A stretch of 64,000 bases of DNA from Streptomyces sp. NBC_01429 (GCF_036231945.1 NZ_CP109599.1:2574501-2638500), one strand, 5' to 3'; positions 17,009 to 26,323 are shown, counted from the first letter of the stretch. Notes: generated from the sequence alone by a model not told the origin. Made by a program: numbers and translations.

Positions 17009-18037
17009 GTGGAATTCACTGCGGGCGGACGGCTTGAGGTCCGGGTGACACCCGCTGACGTGGGCAAACGGGTATCAGTCAGACAGCTGACCGGCAGTGG
17101 TCCCGGTGCGGAGAAGTTCACCGACACGGTGGGCGTTCTCACATCCTGGGACAACGGTGTGCTGCTCATCACACGGCGTACCGGTGAGAGCGTCCGTGTC
17201 CCGGCGGCTGCCCTGGTCGCGGGGAAGGTGGTGCCGGCCGCGCCGGCCAGGCGCCGGGGGCCCGCGGCGACGTTCGAGGAGCTGGCGCGCGCCGGCGCGC
17301 GGGCCTGGCAGCCCGTGGAGAGCGAGCGGCTGGGCGGGTGGACGCTGCGGGCGGCGGCGGGCCCGGCGCCCGGCGGCGGACCGGGGCGGGTGGGCTTCAC
17401 CCGCCGGGCCAACTCCGCGCTCCCGCTCGGCGACCCCGGGATGGAGCTGGACGCGGCGCTGACGCGTACCCGCCGGTGGTACGGGGAGCGTGGGCTGCCC
17501 GCGTACGCGCAGATCGCGACCGGCGCGGCGGACACCCAGGAGCTGCTGGGCGCTGAGCTGGAACGGCGCGGCTGGCGCTCCGAGGTGACGGCGGAGGTAC
17601 GGATCGGGGCGCTCGCGCCGCTCGGGGACCGCGACGCCGACGTGGCGCGGGTCCGGCTGGACCGGGCCGTCGACGAGAGCTGGCTGCGCCACTACCAGCG
17701 GACCGGAGCGCCGGGGCCGCACGTCCGCCAGGTGCTGGGCGCGGGCCCCTCCGTCTGGTTCGCCACCGTGCCCGGCGCGGGCGACGTCCCGGCGGCGATC
17801 GGCCGGTGTGTGACCGACGGCCGCTGGGCGGGGTTCATGGCCGTCGAGGTCGGCCCCGAGTACCGCCGCCAGGGCCTGGCCACCGCCGTGATGACCGCGC
17901 TCGCCCGCCGCGCCCTGGAGGAGGGCGCGTCCGCCGCCTGGCTCCAGGTCGAGACGGACAACGACGCGGCGCGCGCCCTGTACGAGGGCATGGGCTTCAC
18001 GGTCCACCACCACTACCACCACTTCCGATCGCCCTGA
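17009..18037 (+). CDS. GNAT-family N-acetyltransferase with N-terminal SH3-like domain
   Basis: 342 residues. An N-terminal beta-rich domain of about 75 residues (LEVRVTPADVGKRVSVR) resembles the SH3/Tudor-like domain of the Rv0428c family. The GNAT domain at the C-terminus has the acetyl-CoA motif VGPEYRRQGLATAVM and the terminal ALYEGMGF strand. Substrate unknown. The GTG at 17009 matches the conserved N-terminus although AGGAGG is 13 nt away; a TTG at 16973 is an alternative. It is followed closely by the SirB1-type gene, so the two probably form an operon. Confidence 0.82.
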   Translation: MEFTAGGRLEVRVTPADVGKRVSVRQLTGSGPGAEKFTDTVGVLTSWDNGVLLITRRTGESVRVPAAALVAGKVVPAAPARRRGPAATFEELARAGARAWQPVESERLGGWTLRAAAGPAPGGGPGRVGFTRRANSALPLGDPGMELDAALTRTRRWYGERGLPAYAQIATGAADTQELLGAELERRGWRSEVTAEVRIGALAPLGDRDADVARVRLDRAVDESWLRHYQRTGAPGPHVRQVLGAGPSVWFATVPGAGDVPAAIGRCVTDGRWAGFMAVEVGPEYRRQGLATAVMTALARRALEEGASAAWLQVETDNDAARALYEGMGFTVHHHYHHFRSP

Positions 18038-18054
18038 ACGGGTACGAGGCCGGT

Positions 18055-18903
18055 ATGCACCCCGAATCCGCCGAACAGCGCCGCCGCTTCGCCGAGGAGG
18101 CCCGCGCGGAGCGGCCCGACCTGGCGACGCTCTGCCTGATGGTGGGCGCGCAGGGCGAACCGTCCCTCGGCGAGGCCGGGCTCGACGCGGCCGAGGAAGA
18201 GCTGGACCGGCTGGCCGGGCTGCTGCCGCACGGGCTGTCCGGGCCGCACGCCTGGGCGGCGGCGCTCGCCGAACTGCTCGGCTCCCGCTGCGGTTTCCAC
18301 GGCGGACCGGCCGACTACGGGCGGCTGGAGTCCTCGCTGCTGCCGGCGGTGCTGCGGCGCCGCCGGGGGCTGCCCATCCTGCTCTGCGTGGTGTGGATCG
18401 AGGTCGCCCGCCGGGCCGGCGGGCGGGTGTACGGGGTGGCACTGCCGGGCCACTTCGTCGTCGGCTTCGGCGATCCGGCGGGCCCCGGCGAGCGGGTGCT
18501 CGCCGACCCGTTCGCGGCGGGCCGGCTCCTGACGGGCCACGAGGCGGACGAGCTGATGGCGGGGGCGGCCGGTCCCGGCGGCCTCTCGGCGGGCGGACCG
18601 GCGTTCACCCCCGCGGGACCGCTCGACATCGTCCAGCGCGTCCTGAACAACATCCGCGCCTGGGCGGCGGCCCGGCCCGAACGCACCGATGTGGCGCTGT
18701 GGGCGGTCGAACTCGCCCTCCTGCTGCCCGCCCATCCGGCGCGGCTGCGCTACGACCGCGCGCAACTGCTCGTACAGCGCGGGGAGTTCCTGCGCGGAGC
18801 GGCGGAAATGGACGAGTACGCACGCGTGGTGGCCTCGGTCGAGCCGTCCACGGCGGAGGCGATCCGCCGCCGGGCGCGGGCGGCACGGGCCCGGCTGAAC
18901 TGA
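18055..18903 (+). CDS. SirB1-family (transglutaminase-like) protein with TPR tail
   Basis: 282 residues. The central block LPILLCVVWIEVARRAGGRV and GVALPGHFVVGF is the signature of the SirB1/transglutaminase-like family; the catalytic Cys of true transglutaminases is replaced in this family, so it may act as a binding scaffold. The C-terminal 80 residues form helical hairpins of TPR type (LRYDRAQLLVQRGEFLRGA). ATG with GAGG 5 nt upstream, 17 nt after the GNAT stop. Function not established. Confidence 0.78.
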   Translation: MHPESAEQRRRFAEEARAERPDLATLCLMVGAQGEPSLGEAGLDAAEEELDRLAGLLPHGLSGPHAWAAALAELLGSRCGFHGGPADYGRLESSLLPAVLRRRRGLPILLCVVWIEVARRAGGRVYGVALPGHFVVGFGDPAGPGERVLADPFAAGRLLTGHEADELMAGAAGPGGLSAGGPAFTPAGPLDIVQRVLNNIRAWAAARPERTDVALWAVELALLLPAHPARLRYDRAQLLVQRGEFLRGAAEMDEYARVVASVEPSTAEAIRRRARAARARLN

Positions 18904-18937
18904 GCGGTACGGGAGGGGCCGCGCGTGGCCGGTGAAC

Positions 18938-18961
18938 GGGCCCCGTCCGGCGGGACGGCCC
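18938..18961. terminator. Terminator between the SirB1 and response-regulator genes
   Basis: GGGC/GCCC and CGTCC/GGACG pair with a 2-nt bulge and a short loop, placed between convergent stops. Confidence 0.5.
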
Positions 18962-18970
18962 GGACAGGGC

Positions 18971-19585
18971 CTACAGCCAGCCCTTCTCGTGCGCGATCCG
19001 TACCGCTTCCGCCCTGTTGCGGGCCGTCAGCTTCTGGATCGCCGTCGAGAGGTAGTTGCGCACGGTGCCCTGCGAGAGGTGCAGCGCGGCGGCCAGCTCC
19101 GCGTTGGTGGAGCCGTCGGCCGCCGCCCGCAGGACCTCGCGCTCCCGCTCGGTGAGCGGGTTGGCGCCCTCGGCGAGCGCGGCGGCGGCCAGGGTGGGGT
19201 CGATGACCCGCTCACCGGCGAGGACCCGCCGTACGGCGTCCGCGAGCTGCGCGGCCGGGGCGTCCTTCACCAGGAAGGCGGCGGCGCCCGACTCCATGGC
19301 GCGGCGCAGATAGCCGGGGCGCCCGAAGGTGGTGAGGACGACCACCTTGAGCGCGGGAAGCGCCTCGCGCAGGGCGGCGGCGGCCTCGATGCCCGTCATG
19401 CCGGGCATCTCGATGTCGAGCAGCGCGACATCCACCTCACGGGCCAGCGCCGCGTCCACCACCTCGTCGCCGCGCGCGACCTGGGCGACCACCTCGATGT
19501 CGGGTTCGAGCCCGAGCAGCGCCGCCAGTGCCTCCCGGACCATGGACTGGTCCTCGGCGAGGAGGACTCTGATCGTGCCGCTCAT
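18971..19585 (-). CDS. NarL/DesR-type response regulator
   Basis: 204 residues. The receiver domain has Glu11-Asp12, phospho-acceptor Asp57 (ALLDIEMPG) and the conserved Lys in FLVKDA; the C-terminal LuxR-type helix-turn-helix starts with LTEREREVL and includes STNAELAAAL. It is expected to bind DNA as a phosphorylated dimer. The ATG overlaps the kinase stop in ATGA. It is the last gene of a four-gene ABC/two-component operon and probably controls that operon. Confidence 0.92.
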   Translation of the reverse strand: MSGTIRVLLAEDQSMVREALAALLGLEPDIEVVAQVARGDEVVDAALAREVDVALLDIEMPGMTGIEAAAALREALPALKVVVLTTFGRPGYLRRAMESGAAAFLVKDAPAAQLADAVRRVLAGERVIDPTLAAAALAEGANPLTEREREVLRAAADGSTNAELAAALHLSQGTVRNYLSTAIQKLTARNRAEAVRIAHEKGWL

Positions 19586-20781
19586 GCACGGGATCCTAGG
19601 GCAGGGCCGTCCGGCGTCCCCATCGGCCCGGTCGGCACCCGCGCGACCAGGGTGAAGCCCCTGCGGGAGGCCCGGGTCTCCAGGCTGCCGCCCACCGCGG
19701 CGAGGCGCTCGCCCAAGCCGGTGAGGCCGTTGCCGTACGGGGCGGCGGGCTCGTCGTTCCCGTCGTCCTCCACGGTGAGTTCGAGGACGGGCCCCTCCAG
19801 GGTCTGGCGCGGGGTGAGGGAGATGACGCAGCGGCGGGCGCCGCTGTGCCGTACGACATTGGTGACGGCCTCCCGCAGCGACCAGGCGAGCGCCGCCTCG
19901 CTCTCCTCGGCGAGCGGGCCGCCGGGCAGGGCGGCGGGCGGGTCGGCCGGGATGTCGGCGGCGACCCCGGCCGCCGCCAGCGCCGTACGCGCGCCGGCCA
20001 GTTCGCCGGGGAGCGTGGGCCTGCGGTAGCCGGTGACCGCTTCCCGTACGTCCTTCAGCGCCTGGCGGCTGACCCGTTCGATGTCCGCGACCTGTTCGGC
20101 GGCCCGGTCCGGCAGACCGGGGAGCATCCGTCCGGCGAGTTCACTCTTGAGGGTGATCAGGGACAGGGAGTGGCCGAGGAGGTCGTGCAGATCGCGCGCG
20201 AGCCGCAGCCGCTCCTCGTTGGCGGCGAGTTCGGCGACCGTCGCCCGTGCCTGGCGCAGCTCGACCGTCGTACGGATCAGCTGCCGGATGCCCGACATGG
20301 CGAAGCCGCCGAGCAGCGCCGGGATCACCAGGCCGGTGACGAAGTCGGTCGCGTCCTCCTGGTGCAGACCGAGCAGGGCCATCACGCCGGTGACGGCGAC
20401 GATCGTGCCCCAGGCGATCGGTCCCGGGAGGGCCGCCCCCGCCGTCACCGAGACGTACACGAACAGCACCAGCCACGCGGGCCCCATGGTGAGGGAGAGC
20501 AGGACCGCCAGGGCGCACAGCAGGACGAGGGTGGTGCAGACCATGCGCGGCCGGAACGGCTTGCTGGTGTGCCGGAAGACCATGAGCAGATAGGCGCCCA
20601 CGAAGACGAGCAGCCCGATCCCGCCGAGCACGTCGGCCCACGTGGTGTGGTCCGGGCCGAGGAGATCGCTCAGCGGGGCGCCCAGGAAGGTCAGCCAGAT
20701 GAGGATCCACATCACCTTGGCGAGGGACTGACGGCGGTTCACCGGTGGCCGCCCCACCGGGACGACGGTCTCGTTGCTCAC
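19582..20781 (-). CDS. DesK-type sensor histidine kinase
   Basis: 399 residues from GTG. Five or six membrane helices (about 20-165) without a large external domain, then a HisKA_3 dimerisation domain with phospho-acceptor His199 (RDLHDLLGHSL) and a HATPase domain with REAVTNVVRHS and NGLTGLGERL. Such kinases sense signals within the membrane (lipid state or membrane-active compounds). Start and stop overlap neighbours by 4 nt on both sides (GTGA, ATGA), which supports the GTG chosen. Confidence 0.92.
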   Translation of the reverse strand: MSNETVVPVGRPPVNRRQSLAKVMWILIWLTFLGAPLSDLLGPDHTTWADVLGGIGLLVFVGAYLLMVFRHTSKPFRPRMVCTTLVLLCALAVLLSLTMGPAWLVLFVYVSVTAGAALPGPIAWGTIVAVTGVMALLGLHQEDATDFVTGLVIPALLGGFAMSGIRQLIRTTVELRQARATVAELAANEERLRLARDLHDLLGHSLSLITLKSELAGRMLPGLPDRAAEQVADIERVSRQALKDVREAVTGYRRPTLPGELAGARTALAAAGVAADIPADPPAALPGGPLAEESEAALAWSLREAVTNVVRHSGARRCVISLTPRQTLEGPVLELTVEDDGNDEPAAPYGNGLTGLGERLAAVGGSLETRASRRGFTLVARVPTGPMGTPDGPALGSRA

Positions 20782-21515
20782 GCCTTCAGTGTGTCCTTCC
20801 GGTACAGCCAGGCCGCACCGCCCGCGAAGACCAGGAAGTACCCGATCAGGATGGACACGTCCTTCAGGTGCGGCGCGCCGCCCAGCTCGATGGCCTGGCC
20901 GAGGCCGGCGTAGGCGTGGGTGGGCAGCCATTCCGCGATGTTCTGGAGCCACCGCGGATAGGTGGTGACGGGCAGCCACAGCCCGCCGAGGATGGAGAGA
21001 CCGAAGTACGTGATCATGGTGACGGGGCGGACCGCGTCGCCGGAGACCAGATAGCCGAGCGCCACCCCGAGCGCGGCGAAGCACAGGCTGCCCGCCCAGA
21101 TGACCCCGGTGAGGGCGAGCCACTGCCACAGGTCGAGCCGTACGTCCTTCGAGACGCTCGCGACGACGAACACCACGACGATCGACGGCAGGGTGACCAC
21201 GGCCGCCGCGGCCATCTTGGCGAGGACGTAACCGCGCCCCGGCAGCGGGGTGAGCCGCAGCTGGCGCACCCAGCCCTTCTCGCGCTCCTTGGCGATCTTC
21301 TCGCTGTTGCCCATGAGTACGGCGGTGAGCGCGCCGAACGAGGCCATCGCGACCATGTAGAACGCGCCCATCGGCAGGCCGGTGCCGGGAACCGTGCTGT
21401 TGTCCTGCGGCCCGGCGATCATCAGGAAGAGCACCGAGGGGTACACGACCGAGAAGAACATGAACTTCTTGTTCCGCAGGGTGCGGGCGATTTCGAGCCT
21501 GATCAGAGTGTTCAC
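20778..21515 (-). CDS. ABC-2 type transporter permease
   Basis: 245 residues with six predicted membrane helices; the first segment (ARTLRNKKFMFFSVVYPSV) and the long loop with KEREKGWVRQLRLTPL are typical of ABC-2 exporters. It pairs with the ATPase upstream to export a lipid-like or antibiotic substrate; the substrate is unknown. The GTG overlaps the ATPase stop in GTGA. The permease/ATPase plus DesK/DesR arrangement resembles the Bacillus linearmycin system LnrJK-LnrLMN, but with one permease instead of two. Confidence 0.9.
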   Translation of the reverse strand: MNTLIRLEIARTLRNKKFMFFSVVYPSVLFLMIAGPQDNSTVPGTGLPMGAFYMVAMASFGALTAVLMGNSEKIAKEREKGWVRQLRLTPLPGRGYVLAKMAAAAVVTLPSIVVVFVVASVSKDVRLDLWQWLALTGVIWAGSLCFAALGVALGYLVSGDAVRPVTMITYFGLSILGGLWLPVTTYPRWLQNIAEWLPTHAYAGLGQAIELGGAPHLKDVSILIGYFLVFAGGAAWLYRKDTLKA

Positions 21516-22447
21516 GCGGTCCTGGCCTCCTCGGCCTCGGTGATGGCGACGAAAGCCTGTTCCAGGCCGAGCCCGGCGACTTCGAGGTTGCGCGGGTAGA
21601 GGCCCAGCCCGTAGAGCGCGTGGACGGTCGCGTCGGCGTCGTGCGACTGCATGCGCACGGTGGAGCCGGAGACCGACAGGGCACTGAGGAACGGCAGGGC
21701 GCGCAGGGCGCTCTCGTCCACCGCGCCGCCGTGCGGGGGCTCCAGGTCGAAGGAGATCCTGCGCGCCCCGGCCCGCGCCTTGATCTCGGCGGCGGTGCCG
21801 TCGGCCAGCAGCCGGCCCCGGTGCAGGACCAGCACCCGGTCGGCGATCGCGTCGGCCTCCTCCAGGTAGTGGGTGGCGAACAGGACCGTACGGCCCTCCC
21901 GCGCCCGTTCGCGCATGGTGGCCCAGAAGGCGTGGCGGGAGGTGACGTCCATACCGGTGGTCGGCTCGTCCAGGACGATCAGGTCGCCGGCGCCCGCCGT
22001 GGCGAGGGCGAAGCGCACGCGCTGCTCCTGGCCGCCGGAGAGCTTGTTGACCATGCGGTCGGCGATCTGGGTGATCCCGGCCCTGGCCATCACCTCGGAG
22101 ACGGGGAACGGCTCGGGGTGGAGCGCGCAGGCGAGCGCGACCAGTTCACGGACCCGCACGTCCTCCATCAGGCCGCCGCTCTGGAGCATCGCGCCGACCC
22201 GGCCGGCGGCGATGGCCTCGCGCGGGGTGGTGCCGAAGAGGGTGACGGTGCCGGAGTCGGCCTGGCGCAGACCGAGCAGCAGATCCAGGGTGGAGGACTT
22301 CCCGGCGCCGTTGGGGCCGAGGAGGGCCACCGTCTCGCCGGGGCGGAGCGTCAGAGTGAGCCCGTCGACCGCACGGACGTCCCCGTAACTCTTGCTGACC
22401 TTGTCGAAACGCACCACGTCGGTGGTGCGCACTGCCGTTGTCGTCAT
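21512..22447 (-). CDS. ABC transporter ATP-binding protein (drug/lipid export type)
   Basis: 311 residues. Walker A GPNGAGKSS, Q-loop in AMLQSGGL, signature LSGGQ followed by EQRVR, Walker B LIVLDEPTTGMD and switch His in ATHYLEEAD. The C-terminal 90 residues form the extra domain seen in DrrA-like exporters. ATG with GGGAGAGG 8 nt upstream. First gene of the operon that continues with permease, kinase and regulator. Confidence 0.93.
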   Translation of the reverse strand: MTTTAVRTTDVVRFDKVSKSYGDVRAVDGLTLTLRPGETVALLGPNGAGKSSTLDLLLGLRQADSGTVTLFGTTPREAIAAGRVGAMLQSGGLMEDVRVRELVALACALHPEPFPVSEVMARAGITQIADRMVNKLSGGQEQRVRFALATAGAGDLIVLDEPTTGMDVTSRHAFWATMRERAREGRTVLFATHYLEEADAIADRVLVLHRGRLLADGTAAEIKARAGARRISFDLEPPHGGAVDESALRALPFLSALSVSGSTVRMQSHDADATVHALYGLGLYPRNLEVAGLGLEQAFVAITEAEEARTA

Positions 22448-22506
22448 ACGGAAAGCCTCTCCCGGGGAGGGCTCGCCCCGGCAGTGCCGCACATCGTGGA
22501 CCTGGC

Positions 22507-22520
22507 ATGACATCCGTCAT
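22507..22520. promoter_or_regulatory. Dyad upstream of the ABC/two-component operon
   Basis: ATGAC-ATCC-GTCAT lies about 60 nt before the ATPase start. It is a candidate operator for the operon's own response regulator. Confidence 0.4.
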
Positions 22521-22531
22521 CCGGCGGACGT

Positions 22532-22567
22532 GACCGTGCCCCCGCCGGGTCGGGCGGGGGCACGGTC
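22532..22567 (-). terminator. Terminator of the peptidoglycan-binding protein gene
   Basis: A perfect 15-bp stem (GACCGTGCCCCCGCC and complement) with a 6-nt loop begins about 50 nt after the stop of the minus-strand gene at 22618. Confidence 0.8.
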
Positions 22568-22617
22568 GGGAAGGCGTCGGACGGGCCGTACGGCGTGCGC
22601 CGCCGGGGCCGGTCCGG

Positions 22618-24747
22618 TCAGCTGGGGTCGAGATCGATCGTCTGCGTGCGCTCGGTGGGGGTCTTGCCGCGCAGCGCCTTCTGCATCGCCTGCGCCACGT
22701 CGGTGGAGGAGACGGGGTACTGCTTGCCGTCGCCCTTGGTGATCGTGATGCCGTCGAAGACGCCTTCGAGGAGCTGGTCGATGGCGTTCCGGTCGTAGAC
22801 CTCGACGAGCTTTCCGTCGATCGGCTTCATGGAGAGGATCTGCGGCAGGGACCGGGAAGGACCGAACTGGATCTGTTTGCCACCGGCCTGGATGGTGATC
22901 AGACCGGACATCGCGGGCTTGGCGAACTCGTTCATGGCCCGGTCCAGCTCCGCCTGGCCGATCGTCGGCTCACGGGTGGTGACGGGCAGCTCGACGGGGT
23001 TCGTCCGGCCGGTCTGGACCTGGGTGCGGTAGGCGTCCCTGGTCGAGATGATCGAGTGGTTGACGTCCAGCGCCTTGCCCGACTTCCCGGGTACGGCGAC
23101 GGCCTTGTCCGGCTCGAACTTGATCGTGCCCTCGGTGGCGGACCCTGAGGTGCCCGCCAGGTCGTTGAGGGCGGCGCTGAGCTTCTCCTCGTCCACGGGG
23201 ATCACCGGCTCGGCGACCCGGGCGGCGCCGAAGAGCGAGCCGATCACCGAGACGGGGTTGTAGTCGCTGCCCGCCGCGCCGCGCACGGTCGCCTGGCTGT
23301 CGAAGCTGAGTCCGGCCTTGTCCGGGGAGAGTTCCTCGGTCTTGCCGCCGATGTCGAGCCGCAGCGGCTTGGCGGCGCGCCCGCCGAGGGTGGCGTCGAG
23401 CTTGGCGACGGCCTCCTCGCGGGTACCGCCGCCGATGTCGACACCGAGGACGGTGGTGCCCTTGGCGACCTCGGAGTGGTTCATCAGCAGGCCCGCGCCG
23501 TAGACACCGCCGCCGAGCACGACGACGGCCACGCCGAGGAGCGTCAGCTTCGAGCGGCCCTTCTTCTTGGCGGGCGCCGCCGGGGCCGGGGCCGCCGCGC
23601 GCGGGGCGGTACCGGAGGGCGGGGCGCCCTGGGCGGAGCCGACCGGGCCGGGGAAGTCCGGTGCGGAGAAGCCCTGTTCCTGGCCCGGCGAGCCGGATCC
23701 CTCGGATCCGGGGCGCGCGCCGGTGCGCGGGCCGCCGCCGGGACCGCCCGTGCCGGGGCCCGAGCCGGGGAAGCCTCCGTGGTGCTCCGGCGGCACCACG
23801 GGGATGCCGCTGGTGAGGGTGTCACCGGAGACATGGCCGCCGGGGCCACCGGGACCGGCGGCCGTGCCGGGCACGCCGGGTCCGCTCCCGGGTACGGGAG
23901 CGGGCTGCTGCGGGGTCAGTACGGCGGTGTCGTCGGACATCCGGGGCGCGCCGCCGGTGGGCGGGGTGCCCAGGGAGGCGGGCGCGGTACCGAGCGAGAG
24001 GCCGCCGGTGACCGGTCCGGTGGTCGGGCCGCTGGGTGCGCCGTCCGCGCCGGAGGGACGGCCGCCGAGCGGCGGGGTGACGGGGCCGGGCGCGAAGCCG
24101 TTGGAGGCGGCGCCGGAGGCGCCCGCTTCCGAGGCGAGCCCGCCGAGCGGACCGCCGGTCCCGGACAGCCCGTCCTGGGCGGAGCCCTGGGACGGGTAGG
24201 GCTCCGACGAGTACGGCTCCGAGGGGTACGGCGACTCCGAACGGCCACCCCCCGAGACGGCGGCGGCTCCGGCGCCCATGCCCGCCGCCGTACCGGCTCC
24301 CGGGCCCGTGCCGGAGGACGGCTTGCGGGGGGCGAACCAGTCGCTGGTGGGCGCCTTCTCCTCGGCCGGCTCCTCCCGCGCGGGTTCGGCCTGCCGGGGC
24401 TCGGCGGTCTCGGCGGGCACCTCGGGCCGGGGAATGCTCGCGGTGCGCTCGGCGACCGGGACACCCCGGCCGTTGGTGCTGTCGCCGTCGGCCACGGGCG
24501 TACGCATGACGACGGGCGGGATCGGCCGGGAGCCCGGGATGTTGATCCGGATCCGCGTGGTCAGCGTGGTCTCGGTTCTGGGCTCGTCCGGCTGTGGCGC
24601 GGGCGCGGTCTCTGTCTCCTCCGGAGCGTCCTGCTGGGGATGCAGCGACGGATACTGGCGGGTGCCGTACGGCGGCGTCCCCGAGGGGTACGCGGCTCCG
24701 CCGCGCCCCTGGGGCCCGGAGGACGAACTGTCAGTTTCACGACTCAA
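22618..24747 (-). CDS. Membrane protein with peptidoglycan-binding (PG_binding_4/VanW-type) domain
   Basis: 709 residues from TTG (LSRETDSSSSG). About 395 residues of Pro/Gly/Ser-rich, probably disordered cytoplasmic sequence lead to KKKGRSK and one membrane helix (about 397-420). The external part (about 430-705) has two copies of the putative peptidoglycan-binding fold, with VTTREPTIGQAELDRAM as the clearest family segment. No L,D-transpeptidase or other catalytic motif follows. GGGAG lies 8 nt before the TTG; no better start fits. Likely links the cytoplasm to the cell wall. Confidence 0.75.
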   Translation of the reverse strand: MSRETDSSSSGPQGRGGAAYPSGTPPYGTRQYPSLHPQQDAPEETETAPAPQPDEPRTETTLTTRIRINIPGSRPIPPVVMRTPVADGDSTNGRGVPVAERTASIPRPEVPAETAEPRQAEPAREEPAEEKAPTSDWFAPRKPSSGTGPGAGTAAGMGAGAAAVSGGGRSESPYPSEPYSSEPYPSQGSAQDGLSGTGGPLGGLASEAGASGAASNGFAPGPVTPPLGGRPSGADGAPSGPTTGPVTGGLSLGTAPASLGTPPTGGAPRMSDDTAVLTPQQPAPVPGSGPGVPGTAAGPGGPGGHVSGDTLTSGIPVVPPEHHGGFPGSGPGTGGPGGGPRTGARPGSEGSGSPGQEQGFSAPDFPGPVGSAQGAPPSGTAPRAAAPAPAAPAKKKGRSKLTLLGVAVVVLGGGVYGAGLLMNHSEVAKGTTVLGVDIGGGTREEAVAKLDATLGGRAAKPLRLDIGGKTEELSPDKAGLSFDSQATVRGAAGSDYNPVSVIGSLFGAARVAEPVIPVDEEKLSAALNDLAGTSGSATEGTIKFEPDKAVAVPGKSGKALDVNHSIISTRDAYRTQVQTGRTNPVELPVTTREPTIGQAELDRAMNEFAKPAMSGLITIQAGGKQIQFGPSRSLPQILSMKPIDGKLVEVYDRNAIDQLLEGVFDGITITKGDGKQYPVSSTDVAQAMQKALRGKTPTERTQTIDLDPS

Positions 24748-24944
24748 AGCAGGTTCTCCCGGTTGGCTCCGCCGCCCGTTCTTACTGGTACTCAGCTGTT
24801 CAGGTCCCCCACTGCCGGAGGCGGAGGGGAAGGCCCGGAGCGCGCACCACCATACTGGCCTCCACCGACAGAGACCCGACGACCGAGGCAAGCGATGCTC
24901 CGCCGACCGTACGGCCAAGGTCAATTCGGCGGCGGCCGGGCGCG

Positions 24945-25355
24945 TCACATCCCAATACGGCCGGACTGAGTGCTCGGTTGCGGCAACCGCGACATCGTGG
25001 CACACATCACAGCCGCCGCCATCCCGCCGAGCAGGTAGACCAGCGGTCCGATACCCGCGAGGAAGAAGACCGCGTCCCCCTCGGTACGGCCGAAGCTCAG
25101 CCAGACCACGGCGATCAGCCAGCCGGCCGCCGGAGCCCCCACCCCGATCTGGGTACCGGTGGCACGCAGACCGCCGTAGAACAGTCCGGCGGTGGCGAGC
25201 AGCGAGAGCACCAAACCGCCCGGGAACCAGCCGCCTTGAATGAGGGACCCGGCGATCGCGACGAGCACCCCGAGTACGGCGAGGCCGAGATACGCGGCGA
25301 TCCGGCCGGGTCTGACCGGTCCGGCCAGGAACGAGCCCGGCGGCTGCCCGCTCAT
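24945..25355 (-). CDS. DUF6113-type four-helix membrane protein
   Basis: 136 residues with four hydrophobic helices (about 19-38, 44-63, 73-90 and 96-116) and short loops; no catalytic motif. Its ATG overlaps the mshB stop in ATGA, so it is translated with mshB, a pairing that recurs in Streptomyces. Whether it takes part in mycothiol biology is not known. Confidence 0.78.
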   Translation of the reverse strand: MSGQPPGSFLAGPVRPGRIAAYLGLAVLGVLVAIAGSLIQGGWFPGGLVLSLLATAGLFYGGLRATGTQIGVGAPAAGWLIAVVWLSFGRTEGDAVFFLAGIGPLVYLLGGMAAAVMCATMSRLPQPSTQSGRIGM

Positions 25356-26323
25356 CCGTTCGCCCCGGAATCCCCGGCGGTTCCGGCTGATCCGGCTGAT
25401 CCGGCGGCGGTTCCGGCGGTTCCGGCGGTTCCGGCGGTTCCGGCGGTTCCGGCGAAGAGGTCGCTCTCGCGTTCCCCCGGCGCCGCTCCGGACGTGCCGT
25501 GCGCCAACTGGTAGTACTCGGTGGCGAAGAGCGGCTGGCCGAGGTCGTTGGAGAGCGCGAAGAACGGGCCGTCCACGGCGATCTGCGTGGCGTGGGCGCG
25601 CATCGCTGCGGCCTTGTGCTCCCGGTGGGGCGCGCCGTCGACGGCCGCCGTGATCTCCGCGTCGGGGACCACGCCCGGAATGTCGTCGATCTCGGCGACA
25701 CCGGGGAAGCCAGCGCCCGAGGCGCGCAGCCGGGCGAAGCCCTCCTCGGCGACCGAGCGCGGCACCCGGTTCCAGTAGATCTTGTCGATGGCGTGCGGGG
25801 CGCCGGATCCGGGCCGGAAGCCGGCGTCGGCCGCCAGCTCGGCGGCGCGCATCGCGACGCGGTGGGCCTGGATGTGGTCGGGGTGGCCGTAGCCGCCGTT
25901 CGGGTCGTAGGCGACCAGGACCTGGGGACGCGTCTCGCGGATCACCTCCACGAGGTATCCGGCGGCCTCGTCGAGGTCCGCCTGCCAGAAGGCGTTCTCC
26001 CGGTCGTTCTGCGCGACGCCCATCATTCCGGAGTCCCGGAACCGGCCGGGGCCGCCGAGGAAGCGGTGGTCGGCGACGCCCAGCTCCTTCATGGCGGCGG
26101 CGAGTTCACCGATGCGATGGGGGCCGAGACGGTCGTCGCGGTCTGCCGCCAGATGAGCGAGCGCGGGCGGAATGATCTCGCCCTCCTCGCCGAGGGTGCA
26201 GGTCACCAACGTGACGAGGGCGCCCTCGGCCGCGTACCTGGCCATCGTGGCGCCGTTGTTGATCGACTCGTCGTCGGGGTGCGCGTGCACGAGCAGCAGA
26301 CGGCGGGCGGGTAGATCGGTCAT
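25352..26323 (-). CDS. mshB: N-acetyl-GlcNAc-Ins deacetylase (mycothiol synthesis)
   Basis: 323 residues. LmbE/PIG-L-type zinc deacetylase: HAHPDDES near residue 13-20 and [11 protein letters not shown] supply the zinc ligands corresponding to His13, Asp16 and His147 of M. tuberculosis MshB. It deacetylates N-acetyl-glucosaminyl-inositol, the second step of mycothiol synthesis. The body ends around residue 285; the last 35 residues are a Gly-Thr-Ala/Gly-Ser-Ala repeat encoded by 9-bp tandem units (25379-25453), an odd tail absent from the catalytic fold. Start ATG at 26323. Confidence 0.92.
   Translation of the reverse strand: MTDLPARRLLLVHAHPDDESINNGATMARYAAEGALVTLVTCTLGEEGEIIPPALAHLAADRDDRLGPHRIGELAAAMKELGVADHRFLGGPGRFRDSGMMGVAQNDRENAFWQADLDEAAGYLVEVIRETRPQVLVAYDPNGGYGHPDHIQAHRVAMRAAELAADAGFRPGSGAPHAIDKIYWNRVPRSVAEEGFARLRASGAGFPGVAEIDDIPGVVPDAEITAAVDGAPHREHKAAAMRAHATQIAVDGPFFALSNDLGQPLFATEYYQLAHGTSGAAPGERESDLFAGTAGTAGTAGTAGTAAGSAGSAGTAGDSGANG
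25379..25453. repeat. 9-bp tandem repeat in the mshB 3' end
   Basis: Five exact GGTTCCGGC units at 25409-25453, preceded by degenerate units (TGATCCGGC twice). In frame with mshB, so copy-number change only lengthens the tail. Confidence 0.9.

Noticed and set aside
25379..25453. Tandem repeats considered as a CRISPR-like array
   Set aside because: Units are 9 bp without spacers and are in frame with mshB.
22618..25701. Upstream extension of the peptidoglycan-binding protein gene to 1027 codons
   Set aside because: The extension overlaps the DUF6113 gene and mshB on the same strand in another frame; a TTG with a ribosome site at 24747 fits better.
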